From 55-13 sp037190145 (GTDB lineage: Bacteria; Armatimonadota; Fimbriimonadia; Fimbriimonadales; Fimbriimonadaceae): a DNA stretch of 64,000 nucleotides. The DNA lies in the NCBI GenBank assembly GCA_037190145.1, contig JBBCJU010000010.1, forward strand, positions 62,001 to 126,000, written 5' to 3'. The notes under the pieces were generated by a model. The model did not search any database, had not been told where the DNA came from, and saw nothing but the letters and a program-made list of their open reading frames with translations. Below are positions 7,863 to 17,115 of this stretch, piece by piece; within the stretch, counting starts at the first letter, position 1, and each line of letters opens with the position of its first letter. The position numbers and the translations under genes were made by a program.

Positions 7863-9896
7863 ATGCCAAAGCGACCCATTACTGCTGAGGACTTGCTTCG
7901 AATCACGTTTGTAGGTGACCCTCAAGTTAGCCCAGACGGGAGTCGAGTTCTTTTTACTCGGAAGACCATCAACGACCGGAACAAGTACATCACTCATTTG
8001 TTCACGGTGGATATGGAAGGTGCTCTGAAACAGTGGACCGGTGGCGATGGTGGAGCAGGGCATGGTCGATGGTCCCCGGATGGGACCCAGATTGCGTTTG
8101 TCAGTGGGCGTGAAGGAAAGCAACCTCAGTTATTCCTGATCTCCACAGATGGGGGAGAGGCCAGCAAGCTAACAAGCTTAACAGAAGGTTCAGTGGGAGA
8201 TTTCAAGTGGTCTCCAGATGGAACTAAAATCGCCTTTACATACCGACCTGCTTTACCATCCTCAACGGAGGCGGCTAAGAAGGAGCGAGAGGAGAAGGGG
8301 CTGAGTGAGCCTCCGATTGAAATTGACAATATTTGGTACCGGCTGGATGGCGATGGCTATTTTGCTGGACAACGGTATTCGATCTACCTGGTTGACACAA
8401 GGTCGGGCGAGACCACATCGCTTTACTCAGGGGCGGTGGATGGTAACTACAGTTTCGATTGGTCGCCCAATTCCCAGGAATTGGTAGTAGCCCATACTGC
8501 GAGCAAGCGGCCCAATGTCGATCCGCCGAATATTCAGCTTTATCGCGTAGACCTCACTGGTCAAGCAATTCAGATTTCCGGGTTGCCGAAAGGTGAAAAG
8601 GGCTCTGTTAAGTGGTCTCCCAACGGAAAGCTGATTGCTTTCTGTGGAGATGTTGATGAGGCTGATCCTTGGGGAACTCGAAACACAAAGGTTTATGTGG
8701 TTTCCGCGGATGGTGGCGAAGCGCGTCAGCTAACTATTGACCATAAGTTTGATGTGGCCGTGGCAACTCTCAGCGACTCCAAGGAAGCGAGTTACGATGC
8801 GGTGCTAGAGTGGTACCCGAACTCAGAAGCGCTCCTCGTGAATGTAGGTATTCACGGCGAAGCCCAGGTCGGGCGCGTTTTACTGAGTGGTGAGCATGAA
8901 CTGCTTACTGAAGGTCAGCATGCCATCACGGTTGGCAATCTTTCCGCCGATGGTAGTGTGATCGCGGCAACCTATGGGCATGCCACTCGGTTAGCAGAAG
9001 TCGCCGTGGTATTGCCTGAGCTGGCAACGGGTAAGTATGCCGCAAAGGTTCTGACTAATCTGAACGAAGCCTTCCATGACGAGATTAAACTGAGTGAACC
9101 AGAGGAATTCTGGTTGGACTCCACTCCATGTAAAGATGGCTCGGAGAGCAAGCTTCACGGGTGGGTTATCAAACCGATTGGGTATTTGGAACCCAAAAGA
9201 TATCCTGCGGTCCTTGAGATTCACGGTGGACCTCATACCCAATACGGATGGGCGTTCTTTCATGAATTTCAGTTGTTGGCCGCTCAAGGTTATGTCGTGG
9301 TCTATACAAACCCCCGAGGGTCAAAGGGCTATGGCGAGCAGTACTGTGCTGAGATCAAAGGCGACTGGGGCAACAAGGACTGGGAAGACATCCAGACGGT
9401 GACACGTTGGATGCAGCATCAGCCATTCATCCACCCAGGCCAAATGGGTGTGATGGGCGGAAGTTATGGCGGATACATGACCAACTGGGTGATTGGCCAC
9501 ACTCATGACTTTGCGGCGGCTATCTCTGATCGTTGTGTATCCAATATGGTCTCGATGGCGGGGAATAGCGACTTCCCATTCAACAAGGATGGCTACTTTA
9601 AGGGAGTCGCTTGGAGTACGCACGATAAGATCAAGGATCTTTGGGAGCAGTCTCCAATTGCTTTCTTTGACAACGTAAAGACTCCAACTTTGGTGATCCA
9701 CTCAGTGGGGGACTTACGCTGCAATATTGAGCAAAGTGAACAAGTGTTTACAGCGCTTCAGCAAGAAGGTGTGGAGTCACGCTTTGTGCGATATCCAGTG
9801 AGTACATCTCACGGAATGTCCAGAAATGGTCCTCCCGATTTGCGGTTGCATCGTTTGGCAGAGATCGTAAAGTGGCTCGATAAGTTCCTGAAATAG
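7863..9896 (+). CDS. S9 family prolyl oligopeptidase-type serine peptidase
   Basis: The 677-residue product has an N-terminal beta-propeller (PD40-like repeats such as WSPDGTQIAF and WSPDGTKIAF, about residues 20-400) and a C-terminal alpha/beta-hydrolase domain. The catalytic triad is Ser534 in GGSYGGYM, Asp617 in VGDLRC and His650 in STSHGMS. This matches the S9C acylaminoacyl-peptidase/dipeptidyl-peptidase group, which removes short N-terminal units from peptides. No signal peptide is visible, so it is likely cytoplasmic. I chose the ATG at 7863 over the TTG at 7833 because the protein family begins close to it and a -10 box lies just upstream. Confidence 0.92.
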   Translation: MPKRPITAEDLLRITFVGDPQVSPDGSRVLFTRKTINDRNKYITHLFTVDMEGALKQWTGGDGGAGHGRWSPDGTQIAFVSGREGKQPQLFLISTDGGEASKLTSLTEGSVGDFKWSPDGTKIAFTYRPALPSSTEAAKKEREEKGLSEPPIEIDNIWYRLDGDGYFAGQRYSIYLVDTRSGETTSLYSGAVDGNYSFDWSPNSQELVVAHTASKRPNVDPPNIQLYRVDLTGQAIQISGLPKGEKGSVKWSPNGKLIAFCGDVDEADPWGTRNTKVYVVSADGGEARQLTIDHKFDVAVATLSDSKEASYDAVLEWYPNSEALLVNVGIHGEAQVGRVLLSGEHELLTEGQHAITVGNLSADGSVIAATYGHATRLAEVAVVLPELATGKYAAKVLTNLNEAFHDEIKLSEPEEFWLDSTPCKDGSESKLHGWVIKPIGYLEPKRYPAVLEIHGGPHTQYGWAFFHEFQLLAAQGYVVVYTNPRGSKGYGEQYCAEIKGDWGNKDWEDIQTVTRWMQHQPFIHPGQMGVMGGSYGGYMTNWVIGHTHDFAAAISDRCVSNMVSMAGNSDFPFNKDGYFKGVAWSTHDKIKDLWEQSPIAFFDNVKTPTLVIHSVGDLRCNIEQSEQVFTALQQEGVESRFVRYPVSTSHGMSRNGPPDLRLHRLAEIVKWLDKFLK

Positions 9897-9899
9897 AAT

Positions 9900-9920
9900 G
9901 GGCGCGACTAAATCGCGCCC
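9900..9920. terminator. Hairpin between convergent genes
   Basis: GGGCGCGA (9900-9907) pairs with TCGCGCCC (9913-9920) around a 5-base loop, three bases after the S9 peptidase stop. There is no T-run, so termination efficiency is uncertain. Confidence 0.5.
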
Positions 9921-9947
9921 GAATATTAGGAGAAGCGGATAGAGGCT

Positions 9948-10472
9948 TTAGAATCCCATTCCACCGAAGCCGCCAAGACCACCCAGGCCGCCAATCTGGT
10001 TCATCACGTCATCTGGGAGCTTAACTTCTCGAAGCCGCCACTTAGTGGTAGGAATGATAAGCCAATCGGTTGCAGATTCTTTTGCGAAGATCAGAGTGAC
10101 ATCGTTAATAGTTTGGTCGAAGGCAGTACCGTTGCCAATAGGCAGGGAAACCTTGAGTCTTACGGGCGAAGTGATTTGGGCTTCTTCACCCGTGATGATA
10201 GGGTCTTGTTTCAGAACCTCTACATCGGGCTTCATATCGCGGATGACATTTCCGATTTGAGACTTTCCAACCTGCTCACTGTTGACAACGAGCTTGTCGG
10301 AAATCTTATCCATGACACCTCCAGGGCGCCCTTCTTTGCTCGCTTTGATGGATTCGGCCAATGCTTCTTGAATCAGCTTCTTGTCATCTGCTCCGGAGAG
10401 TCCCATGACCACGCGAACGCCTACCAATAGAACCAGAATTCCGGCGACGATGAGTATGGGTTTCTTTTTCAT
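9948..10472 (-). CDS. Membrane-anchored protein of unknown function
   Basis: The 174-residue product begins with a single hydrophobic helix (residues about 5-25) and then a soluble domain with a helix-plus-sheet pattern that ends in a Gly-rich tail (GGLGGLGGFGGMGF). It looks like a small NTF2/SnoaL-type domain placed outside the membrane, but the similarity is weak. It lies 13 bases after ribF and is probably the last gene of the transcript that includes the four-helix membrane protein and ribF. Confidence 0.5.
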   Translation of the reverse strand: MKKKPILIVAGILVLLVGVRVVMGLSGADDKKLIQEALAESIKASKEGRPGGVMDKISDKLVVNSEQVGKSQIGNVIRDMKPDVEVLKQDPIITGEEAQITSPVRLKVSLPIGNGTAFDQTINDVTLIFAKESATDWLIIPTTKWRLREVKLPDDVMNQIGGLGGLGGFGGMGF

Positions 10473-10485
10473 AGCTATCTAGACG

Positions 10486-11403
10486 TTAGGGTAAGGGGAT
10501 GTCGTTTGCAACTTGGACGACGTCCTGGGCCATTTGAACTTTGAGTGCGTCCAAGGAATCAAAACGCTCTTCATCTCTTAGTCGCTGGAGGAAATGCAAA
10601 TCTACTGAGGAGCCATAGATTTCAACGCCTGGATAATCTAGGAGATAGGCTTCAACGGTTCGAGCATCACCATCTACGGTCGGTCGCATTCCAATGCTGA
10701 TGGCCGCGCGGTAGGTTCCTTGGTTGGTTTCCGCAGTGCCACCATAGATTCCGTCCTTAGGCAAAACGCCATCGTAGGATCGGGCCAAGTTAATGGTGGG
10801 AAATCCGAGTTGTCTGCCTAACCTCTGTCCAGAGACCACAACTCCCATCAGGCAGAATGGCTTCCCTAAAAGCTTATTGGCATGTTCCACATCTCCCGAC
10901 CCAATGGCTCTCCTGATCTCACTACTACTGACTCTGTGCCCATCGAGTTCAAAGGGTGGGATGACCTCGGTCTCGATGCGAGACTTCAACCATTCTGTTG
11001 TGCCTTCCCGACCTTTTCCAAAAGCAAAGTCGTGTCCAACCACCAAAAGCTCAGCTTTGGTTTCACCGATTAGCACCTGGTCTAGGAAGACTTGAGCTGG
11101 AGTCTCGCTGAGAGAACGGGAGAAGGGCAGAATAACAGCAACTGAAACCCCTAGGGATTCAAACGCCTTGATATTGGCGGCAAGGGGAGCAATGCTCTTA
11201 GGGCAACGTTCTGGGGCTAACGTTGCAGCAGGATGGCGGTCAAACGTGACAAGGATACAAGGAAGTCCACGCTCTTTGGCTCGTTGAACAGCAGTGCCGA
11301 TCACTTGGCGATGTCCGCTGTGAACCCCGTCAAAGGTTCCCAGACATGCGACCGCCTGAGTCCACTCCGCGCGGATGAGTTCTTCGCCAAAATGGACCTG
11401 CAT
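10486..11403 (-). CDS. ribF: Bifunctional riboflavin kinase/FAD synthetase
   Basis: RibF converts riboflavin to FMN and then FAD in the cytoplasm. The N-terminal nucleotidyltransferase half shows GTFDGVHSGHR near residue 23 and the VVGHDFAFGKGREG segment; SSSEIRRAIGSG links the halves; the C-terminal kinase half shows GxxLGRQLGFPTINL and the SIGMRPT segment. At 305 residues it is the normal length. Its ATG overlaps the stop of the upstream membrane-protein gene by one base (TAATG), so the two are translationally coupled. ribH lies far away in this window at 56489, so flavin genes are not clustered. Confidence 0.95.
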   Translation of the reverse strand: MQVHFGEELIRAEWTQAVACLGTFDGVHSGHRQVIGTAVQRAKERGLPCILVTFDRHPAATLAPERCPKSIAPLAANIKAFESLGVSVAVILPFSRSLSETPAQVFLDQVLIGETKAELLVVGHDFAFGKGREGTTEWLKSRIETEVIPPFELDGHRVSSSEIRRAIGSGDVEHANKLLGKPFCLMGVVVSGQRLGRQLGFPTINLARSYDGVLPKDGIYGGTAETNQGTYRAAISIGMRPTVDGDARTVEAYLLDYPGVEIYGSSVDLHFLQRLRDEERFDSLDALKVQMAQDVVQVANDIPLP

Positions 11404-11849
11404 TACGGTGAGTCTACACCCTTGGCTCGCTCCTTGGAGTTGCCCAGGGTCGCAAGGCTAAGGACCAAAATTTGTGTGGCCGGAAAGATAAACAGTTGAG
11501 GTGTCTCAAAGAGGTTGGCAAACTTCCGGAAGACTTCAAGTGTGGGTTCTAAAGGGTTGCCAAGGCGCCAGGAGAGATAAGCGATTACAATGCACCAGGC
11601 CGAGTAGACAATCGGCAAAGTGATATTCAGAGGGAACACGATGGTTGCATGCGCAACAAGGCCGGGGACAAGGATGCCCGAGCACAGAAAAACCACATTG
11701 GCGATCAGGATGATGGCGGAGCCAATGGCAACATTCACCAGATTCAGGCCCTGATTGATGATCAATAGGATGATGAGCGCCGCAAAGCTGGATATCACCA
11801 GCATATTGGAGGCTTGAGCAACGGGGCGGTAGCGTTCTCGGAGGTTCAT
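11403..11849 (-). CDS. Four-helix integral membrane protein, unknown
   Basis: The 148-residue product contains about four hydrophobic segments (residues roughly 15-35, 38-62, 65-92 and 118-138) separated by short polar turns, with a charged C-terminal tail. I recognise no family. It overlaps the ribF start by one base, which fits a short operon with ribF and the downstream anchored protein. A role in flavin uptake would be a guess from position only. Confidence 0.5.
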   Translation of the reverse strand: MNLRERYRPVAQASNMLVISSFAALIILLIINQGLNLVNVAIGSAIILIANVVFLCSGILVPGLVAHATIVFPLNITLPIVYSAWCIVIAYLSWRLGNPLEPTLEVFRKFANLFETPQLFIFPATQILVLSLATLGNSKERAKGVDSP

Positions 11850-11900
11850 TGCCGTTGGGATTCTCCAACTTTGGCTTGGGCTAGAAACTTATATTGTAAG

Positions 11901-11922
11901 AAAGAAGGGCTCACATGAGCCC
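11901..11922 (-). terminator. Terminator at the end of the flagellar operon
   Basis: Reading leftward, GGGCTC (11922-11917) pairs with GAGCCC (11912-11907) around a 4-base loop, followed by the T-rich TTCTTT. It lies about 40 bases past csrA. Confidence 0.65.
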
Positions 11923-11943
11923 AGTTTTCAACTCCCCTGCCAT

Positions 11944-11961
11944 GCTTCCTGCATAGGAAGC
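11944..11961 (-). other. Hairpin immediately after csrA
   Basis: GCTTCCT (11944-11950) pairs with AGGAAGC (11955-11961), loop GCAT, two bases past the csrA stop. It carries AGGA sequence in the stem and may protect the 3' end of the transcript. Confidence 0.4.
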
Positions 11962-11963
11962 GA

Positions 11964-12173
11964 CTAGGGTTCGGGGATATCCTCCAGCCGCACATTTGCC
12001 GAGCTCTTGTTTTCATCCTGAATCTGCTCGTAAATCTCTTTACGGTGAACGGTCACATCCTTAGGCGCCTTGATGCCCAGACGAACTTGTTCGCCTCGAA
12101 CTTCAAGCACAACCACTTCGATTTGATCTCCGATGACGATGCTCTGATGTAGTTTTCTAGTGAGCACCAGCAT
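11964..12173 (-). CDS. csrA: Carbon storage regulator CsrA
   Basis: CsrA is a small RNA-binding dimer that represses or activates translation by binding GGA-containing leader hairpins. The 69-residue product starts with MLVLTRKLHQSIVIGD and contains VRLGIKAPKDVTVHRKEIYEQI, the complete core including the RNA-binding first strand and the VxRxE segment. It is the last gene of the flagellar operon, directly after fliW. In Bacillus, FliW binds CsrA to relieve repression of flagellin synthesis; the same gene order here makes that arrangement likely. The extra C-terminal tail of about 12 residues is typical of FliW-partnered CsrA proteins. Confidence 0.96.
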   Translation of the reverse strand: MLVLTRKLHQSIVIGDQIEVVVLEVRGEQVRLGIKAPKDVTVHRKEIYEQIQDENKSSANVRLEDIPEP

Positions 12174-12220
12174 GCTCGATTAGCCCTCCATGGCCGGAAA
12201 CGAGAGATCGATATTCTGAG

Positions 12221-12679
12221 CTAGGCAGCGACCTTCTCAGCAACGCGTTCGGTCGTCGCGAATACCCGGTGTTTAACAGTATACGCGTCGTCAGACAAGA
12301 TCACCTGTTTTGCTTGCATGGTTGCCCCATTTATGATGATGGGACCTAGCAAATTTGTGGTCATTTCCTGCGGTTTGCCGGCAGGGATGCTTACAGTGGT
12401 AAGCACCATGGTGGGGGTTTCGTCCGAGAGGGCTAGCTCTCGGGTAACTCCATTGTCCACTTCTGGAGCATATCCTGGGACAATCAAATCTGCGAAAGCC
12501 ACCAAGAAAGCTAGATTGGCGTCCTCAACACTTTGCAACCACCTAAACGGTGTATTGGGTTTATGGTTGAGCAGCAAGTACTGGGAGTAGTTTGGGAAAC
12601 CAATAATGCCCTCTGTGAAAGTGATGACGTCGTCGGCGGAGAACTCAATATCTCCGAATCGGGTGTTAGAAAGAGTCAT
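12221..12679 (-). CDS. fliW: Flagellar assembly factor FliW
   Basis: FliW binds flagellin and CsrA alternately, so that CsrA is released to block flagellin translation when flagellin accumulates. The 152-residue product has the typical start (TRFGDIEFSADDVITFTEGIIGFP), the FRWLQSVEDANLAFLVA core and a C-terminal segment with GPIIINGATMQAKQVIL. Length is normal. It sits between flgL and csrA, 9 and 47 bases from them. Confidence 0.95.
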   Translation of the reverse strand: MTLSNTRFGDIEFSADDVITFTEGIIGFPNYSQYLLLNHKPNTPFRWLQSVEDANLAFLVAFADLIVPGYAPEVDNGVTRELALSDETPTMVLTTVSIPAGKPQEMTTNLLGPIIINGATMQAKQVILSDDAYTVKHRVFATTERVAEKVAA

Positions 12680-12688
12680 TGGGATAGA

Positions 12689-13573
12689 TCAACCTTGGAT
12701 AAAGTCCATCAGGCTAAGGTTAAAGCCCTGACTGGCAACTCGAAGAGAAGCCTCGTAGGCGGTCTGAGCAAGCTGATAGTTCGTTAGCGCTTGAGCAATA
12801 TCGACTTCCTCGATGTCAGATATGCTCTGGGTTAGGTCGTCCACCCTCCTGGTGTACTGTTGAGAATATTCATCCACTTGTCGGAGGCGGGCTCCAACTT
12901 GTCCTCGAATGGCGCTGATGGAGTCCATAGCGCCTTTCATTTCGTCAATGCTGACGCCGCTTAGGGCACCGACATTTCCGCCCAAGAGGTTGTTCTTGAG
13001 TGTTTCTAGCTTCGCATAGGTTTCGCTAAACAACGGTTCTCCAGGTGCATTCACCTGCATGGTTTCATTTGGTCCAGCCTCAATCACAATCGGATTGCTG
13101 TCTCCAGCAAAAGAAAGTGCATTCCCAGAAACCGTGTAAGGCACAGAACCATTGTTTTGCCCCGCAAATACGTATCCTCCAGATGGACCACGTGTGTTGG
13201 CAATTTGGAGGAGTCTTTCCTGAATGGTAGAAATCTCGGTTGCCATGGCGTTGCGACCGGCTTGATCTGTGGCTCCGTTCGCACCTTGTACCGCAAGGGT
13301 GTACGCTCGGGAAATGCTGCTGAAAGCACTTCCAAGAGCTTCCTCCGTATAGCCAAGGGTCCCTTTGCCAACATTGAGATTTTTGGTGTATTGCTCGGTT
13401 GCCGATTTATAGCTGCGCATCTGGAGGATGCGAGAAGTTCCAAGCGGATCATCGCTGGGTCGTTCCACTCGTTTTCCGGATGAGACTTGACGTCCCGCAA
13501 TCGCGAGCCGCTCTTGGGCTCGCCTCATATCGGCGGAGTATGTTTCAAACTGGTAGGCGGTGCTAATTCTCAT
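12689..13573 (-). CDS. flgL: Flagellar hook-associated protein 3
   Basis: FlgL is the second hook-filament junction protein, exported through the flagellar type III system. The 294-residue product has the flagellin-like N-terminal coiled region (MRISTAYQFETYSADMRRAQ, SSGKRVERPSDDP) and the matching C-terminal helix (ALTNYQLAQTAYEASLRVAS). There is no cleaved signal peptide. It follows flgK by 15 bases, in the usual order, and precedes fliW. Confidence 0.93.
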   Translation of the reverse strand: MRISTAYQFETYSADMRRAQERLAIAGRQVSSGKRVERPSDDPLGTSRILQMRSYKSATEQYTKNLNVGKGTLGYTEEALGSAFSSISRAYTLAVQGANGATDQAGRNAMATEISTIQERLLQIANTRGPSGGYVFAGQNNGSVPYTVSGNALSFAGDSNPIVIEAGPNETMQVNAPGEPLFSETYAKLETLKNNLLGGNVGALSGVSIDEMKGAMDSISAIRGQVGARLRQVDEYSQQYTRRVDDLTQSISDIEEVDIAQALTNYQLAQTAYEASLRVASQGFNLSLMDFIQG

Positions 13574-13588
13574 TTTCTAGCCTTCGCA

Positions 13589-14968
13589 CTATCGGCGAAC
13601 CATGTTGATTAAATCTTCGGTCATTTGGTCGAAAATGGTGAGGGCTCTGGCTGCAGCTTGATAACTTCTTTGGAAGCGAAGCATATTGGCCATCTCATCG
13701 TCTAGGGAAACGCCGCTCACGCTTTGAATCTGTGTTTCAATCTGGTCATTCATGGCCGCCTGAGTGCTAACCTGAGCTCCCCAGTACTCGGTCTTCCGCC
13801 CTACATCAGAGACCATGTTTTCAAAGTATCGACTCATGGTGACTCCACCCAACGATGCAGAAGATTGATCTCGCAATCTGCTCATGGATAAGGCCAAGCC
13901 TCCGTCTCCTGCATTGCCGGAGACGCTGCTGACGATTGCTTCAGAGTTAGCGATGATCGCAGGGTCAAGGTCAAAATCCAAGGCTCCAGTTTGGGGGAGG
14001 GAATCATTAAAGAAGTTGACCCCTGTATTGCCAAGTGGATTCGTGCCGGTCGAATGGATTCCGTTGATCTGAGTCCTCAACTCGTTTGCGAGTGAGTCCA
14101 AATTTCCTTGGTAAACCTTTACTTGTTCGGCGGATTCAAAGAGGGCCCGTAAACGACCACTACGGACATCAAAGGTCCCTGTGGAGTTGCTAATGGTGTT
14201 TGTGGTGGTGTTGAACGTAAGTGGCGTGGGGACGGCTCCTGCACTATCAACCAGCGTCAACTGGTTCATAAACACATTGACCGTACCATCCGGCTGTTCA
14301 TAGGTGTGAACATCTACAAGCTGGCCCATGTCTCGGACTGCCTTATCCCTCAAGTCCATGAGGTCATTAGGCGTCATTCCTTCTGCCATGCTTTGCCGAA
14401 TTTGGCCATTTAGCTCTGCAATCTGGTTTGAAAGGTTCTGGACTTGGTTGAGCGTGTCGGTAATCGTCTGATTTGTGTGGGTCAGTTGATCGCCAAGGGC
14501 TCCATAGGTTGTTCGGATTCGGTTCGCCAACGTGGTGCCGGCTTGCTGCACCTGCATTCGAGCGGTTGGTTCATTTGGATTTGACGATAACGCCGACCAA
14601 GCGTTAAAGAACTTGTCCATCGAATCTGCAATTCCGCTGCCACCAGGCTCTAGGAAAAGGGATTGAATGTTCCGCATGCTCTCAGCCATTTGCGAGAACT
14701 TCCCTGTATCGCCGGTGGCTTGAAGTTTCCGTTGCTCAAGGAACGAATCACGAATGCGATTAACCGAACCGATGGTGACGCCATTGCCTAGGGCATGAAC
14801 GCCGCCCATCCAGAATTTGGTGGGATCATTGTCTCGAAATTCGACCGTCTGGCGTGTGTAGCCAGGAGTATCAACGTTCGAGATGTTATGGCCCGTTACG
14901 TCCAGCGCGCGTTGAAACGCGCGCAGGGCGTTGGAAGCCATATTGATGCCATGAAACGATCCGGGCAT
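13589..14968 (-). CDS. flgK: Flagellar hook-associated protein 1
   Basis: FlgK forms the first hook-filament junction layer. The 459-residue product starts with the rod/hook-type segment ASNALRAFQRALDVTGHNISNVDTPGYTRQ and ends with the matching helix MLRFQRSYQAAARALTIFDQMTEDLINMV. The central part is shorter than in enteric FlgK (about 550), consistent with loss of a variable domain. It lies 9 bases after flgN, whose product is its probable export chaperone. Confidence 0.95.
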   Translation of the reverse strand: MPGSFHGINMASNALRAFQRALDVTGHNISNVDTPGYTRQTVEFRDNDPTKFWMGGVHALGNGVTIGSVNRIRDSFLEQRKLQATGDTGKFSQMAESMRNIQSLFLEPGGSGIADSMDKFFNAWSALSSNPNEPTARMQVQQAGTTLANRIRTTYGALGDQLTHTNQTITDTLNQVQNLSNQIAELNGQIRQSMAEGMTPNDLMDLRDKAVRDMGQLVDVHTYEQPDGTVNVFMNQLTLVDSAGAVPTPLTFNTTTNTISNSTGTFDVRSGRLRALFESAEQVKVYQGNLDSLANELRTQINGIHSTGTNPLGNTGVNFFNDSLPQTGALDFDLDPAIIANSEAIVSSVSGNAGDGGLALSMSRLRDQSSASLGGVTMSRYFENMVSDVGRKTEYWGAQVSTQAAMNDQIETQIQSVSGVSLDDEMANMLRFQRSYQAAARALTIFDQMTEDLINMVRR

Positions 14969-14977
14969 GATTCTCTC

Positions 14978-15448
14978 CTAAGCTGCTTGGTCTACTAATA
15001 CAGAATCGGCTTTTGCGCCAGAAAATGGACCCTGAGATTGAACAGCCGCCTTGGCTATGAGGGTTACAGACCCATTGATGTAGGTCATTTCGTTCTCAAT
15101 AAGCGCTCGGTTCTTCTTCAATACATCCTGGACATTGCGCGCGGCAACGGTAACGCGGTTTCCGATTCCTTGGAGAGCTTGTGCTTCGGCTTTATCAAGC
15201 ACGCTTACCAAGCTTCGAAGATTTGGCTCAACACCAAACTCTTCGGCCAGCTTGTGGGCAAGCGCCACGGCTTCGCTGTCCAATTCTCGCAATCGAGACA
15301 TCATCTGATCTAGCTCGGGCTGAATCCGCTCGACTCTCGCCACATCTCGCAGAGTAAGGGCGGCTGTTTGTTCGTACATAGAGCGGAGAAGTCGCTCGGA
15401 AGTACCGAGCCAATCCCACCAAAGGGTTTGCAGTTCACGTGTTTTCAT
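14978..15448 (-). CDS. flgN: FlgN-family flagellar export chaperone
   Basis: The 156-residue product is almost entirely helical with long amphipathic heptads (for example LWWDWLGTSERLLRSMYEQ and RLRELDSEAVALAHKLAEE), as in FlgN, which keeps FlgK and FlgL soluble for export. Sequence signatures in this family are weak, so the call depends partly on position: it overlaps flgJ by 4 bases (ATGA) and directly precedes flgK. Confidence 0.78.
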   Translation of the reverse strand: MKTRELQTLWWDWLGTSERLLRSMYEQTAALTLRDVARVERIQPELDQMMSRLRELDSEAVALAHKLAEEFGVEPNLRSLVSVLDKAEAQALQGIGNRVTVAARNVQDVLKKNRALIENEMTYINGSVTLIAKAAVQSQGPFSGAKADSVLVDQAA

Positions 15449-15855
15449 GATTTTATGGATTCCTGAGCTGGTTGCTCAAATGGATTAGAAATTGTTGATT
15501 GGGTGTCAGGTAACAGACTGGGTTTGGGTGGGAACGATACGTTCCCAGAACCTCTCGGAATGAAGCTCTGAACGACTCGAGGGGCAAACTGGTTGTAAAG
15601 CATGTCTCCCATCCCCAGCGTTTTCGACTTCGAGGCCGCATTCGCCAACGATTCGTCAAGCATGTCGTTGAAAATGTCTTTTCCATAGGTCTGGCCAAAG
15701 GTTGTTTCCGTGACCATTGATCTCATCTGGCTAAACATCTTCTTCAAGAAAATGGACTCAAATCCATCAGTGGCTTTCTTAAGCTTTTCGAGTTCAGGTT
15801 GTGCCTTCTGGATTCCCGACAGGGTGTCCATTACAGGGCGAAGATTAACGTTCAT
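15445..15855 (-). CDS. flgJ: Rod-binding protein, FlgJ N-terminal type
   Basis: The 136-residue product carries the FlgJ rod-binding domain (KATDGFESIFLKKMFSQMR and FNDMLDESLANAASKSKTLGMGDMLY) that caps rod assembly. The peptidoglycan-hydrolase domain of enteric FlgJ is absent, as in many other phyla, so another enzyme must open the wall. It overlaps flgI by 4 bases upstream and flgN by 4 bases downstream. Confidence 0.85.
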   Translation of the reverse strand: MNVNLRPVMDTLSGIQKAQPELEKLKKATDGFESIFLKKMFSQMRSMVTETTFGQTYGKDIFNDMLDESLANAASKSKTLGMGDMLYNQFAPRVVQSFIPRGSGNVSFPPKPSLLPDTQSTISNPFEQPAQESIKS

Positions 15856-17096
15856 TGAGAAATGATCCTTGCCTTCAAAGCACCTTGAGTGCGGAGCGCT
15901 CTCAAGATAGAAATGATGTCCTTGGGCTTCAACTGAAGGGCTTGGAACATCTTTGCGAGATCTTGCACCGTGGTGTTGGGGGCAACGGTCGCGATCTGAG
16001 CCGTTTTCTCGTCAACCGAGATTGTAGATGTCGGAACAATGACGGTCTGACCATTGGAAAGTGGTCTTGGTTGGCTCACGTCAAAAACGGTATCGATCCT
16101 GACATTAAGGCTGCCTTGAGCAATTGCGGCTGGCCCCACCTTAACATTGGCTCCAAAGACGATAGTTCCAGTTTTCTCATCGATGACGATCGTGGCTTGG
16201 GCATCGCTCATCACTCGAACTTGCTCAATCTGGCTAAAGGCCTGAATGGGTGATACTCCTTCTGGCAAGGTCATCGAAATGGTGCCAGCGTTATCGGCAT
16301 GAGCCAGGAACTGTGGGAAGGTGTCTTTTAGCTTGGTTGCTACGCGCTGTGCAGTGGTGATATCTGGCTCGTCAAGGTCCAAATACATCCGGTTCTCGAA
16401 CACAAACTTGGCCGGCAAAGACTTCTCAACAATGGCACCACTGGGCACGGTTCCGGCCGTCACATGTCCTTTGCTGGACGAACTACCGCCACCGCTCACG
16501 TCGTAGCCTCCTACGGTCACTTGGCCTTGGGCTGCGGCATAAACGTTTTCTTTATCTCCCACCAAGTAGAGGAAAGACTGAACAAGCGTGCCACCCACCA
16601 AACTCTTTGCATCGCCGATGGTCTCAACACTGATGTCGAGGTACTGGCCGCTCGCAGAGAATGGGGGGAGCTCAGCAGTGATCATAACCGCTGCAACGTT
16701 CTTGTTATCCACCTCATTCGCGTCAATCTTGATTCCCAGATCTTTGAGGTAGTTGGCAAAAAGCTCTCGCGTTACCGCAGACTTCTTGGTATCGCCGGTT
16801 CCTGCCAACCCAATGACAAGCCCGATTCCTTTTAACTGTTGAGATCGGATTCCACGGAACCTAGCGATGTCTTTGAGTCGAACTTCGACCCCGTTTCTCT
16901 CGGCATCCAAAATTCTCTGCTGCTTGATTCCCAGATCTTTTTTCTCAGAATCCGTGATCTTTTGTCCTGGCGGATTTCCTTGTGGATCTTGCTTTGCTGC
17001 AGGCTGCTGAGCGATTGCCATGCCAGATAGAAGGCAGGCAGCAAGTCCAATTCCTGCAATCCGGGTTTTGAAGTTCAAAGTCTGAAAGTCTTTCAT
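15852..17096 (-). CDS. flgI: Flagellar P-ring protein
   Basis: FlgI forms the periplasmic peptidoglycan ring of the basal body. The 414-residue product has a signal peptide (ending near GMAIAQ), then a longer than usual low-complexity linker of about 45 residues rich in Gln/Lys, and the conserved RLKDIARFRGIRSQQLKGIGLVIGL start of the mature domain. A MTLPEG segment and the C-terminal SILRALRTQGALKARI are also typical. The linker between signal peptide and core is the only unusual part. Confidence 0.95.
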   Translation of the reverse strand: MKDFQTLNFKTRIAGIGLAACLLSGMAIAQQPAAKQDPQGNPPGQKITDSEKKDLGIKQQRILDAERNGVEVRLKDIARFRGIRSQQLKGIGLVIGLAGTGDTKKSAVTRELFANYLKDLGIKIDANEVDNKNVAAVMITAELPPFSASGQYLDISVETIGDAKSLVGGTLVQSFLYLVGDKENVYAAAQGQVTVGGYDVSGGGSSSSKGHVTAGTVPSGAIVEKSLPAKFVFENRMYLDLDEPDITTAQRVATKLKDTFPQFLAHADNAGTISMTLPEGVSPIQAFSQIEQVRVMSDAQATIVIDEKTGTIVFGANVKVGPAAIAQGSLNVRIDTVFDVSQPRPLSNGQTVIVPTSTISVDEKTAQIATVAPNTTVQDLAKMFQALQLKPKDIISILRALRTQGALKARIISQ

Positions 17097-17115
17097 GATG
17101 GTTGCTTTCCTGTGA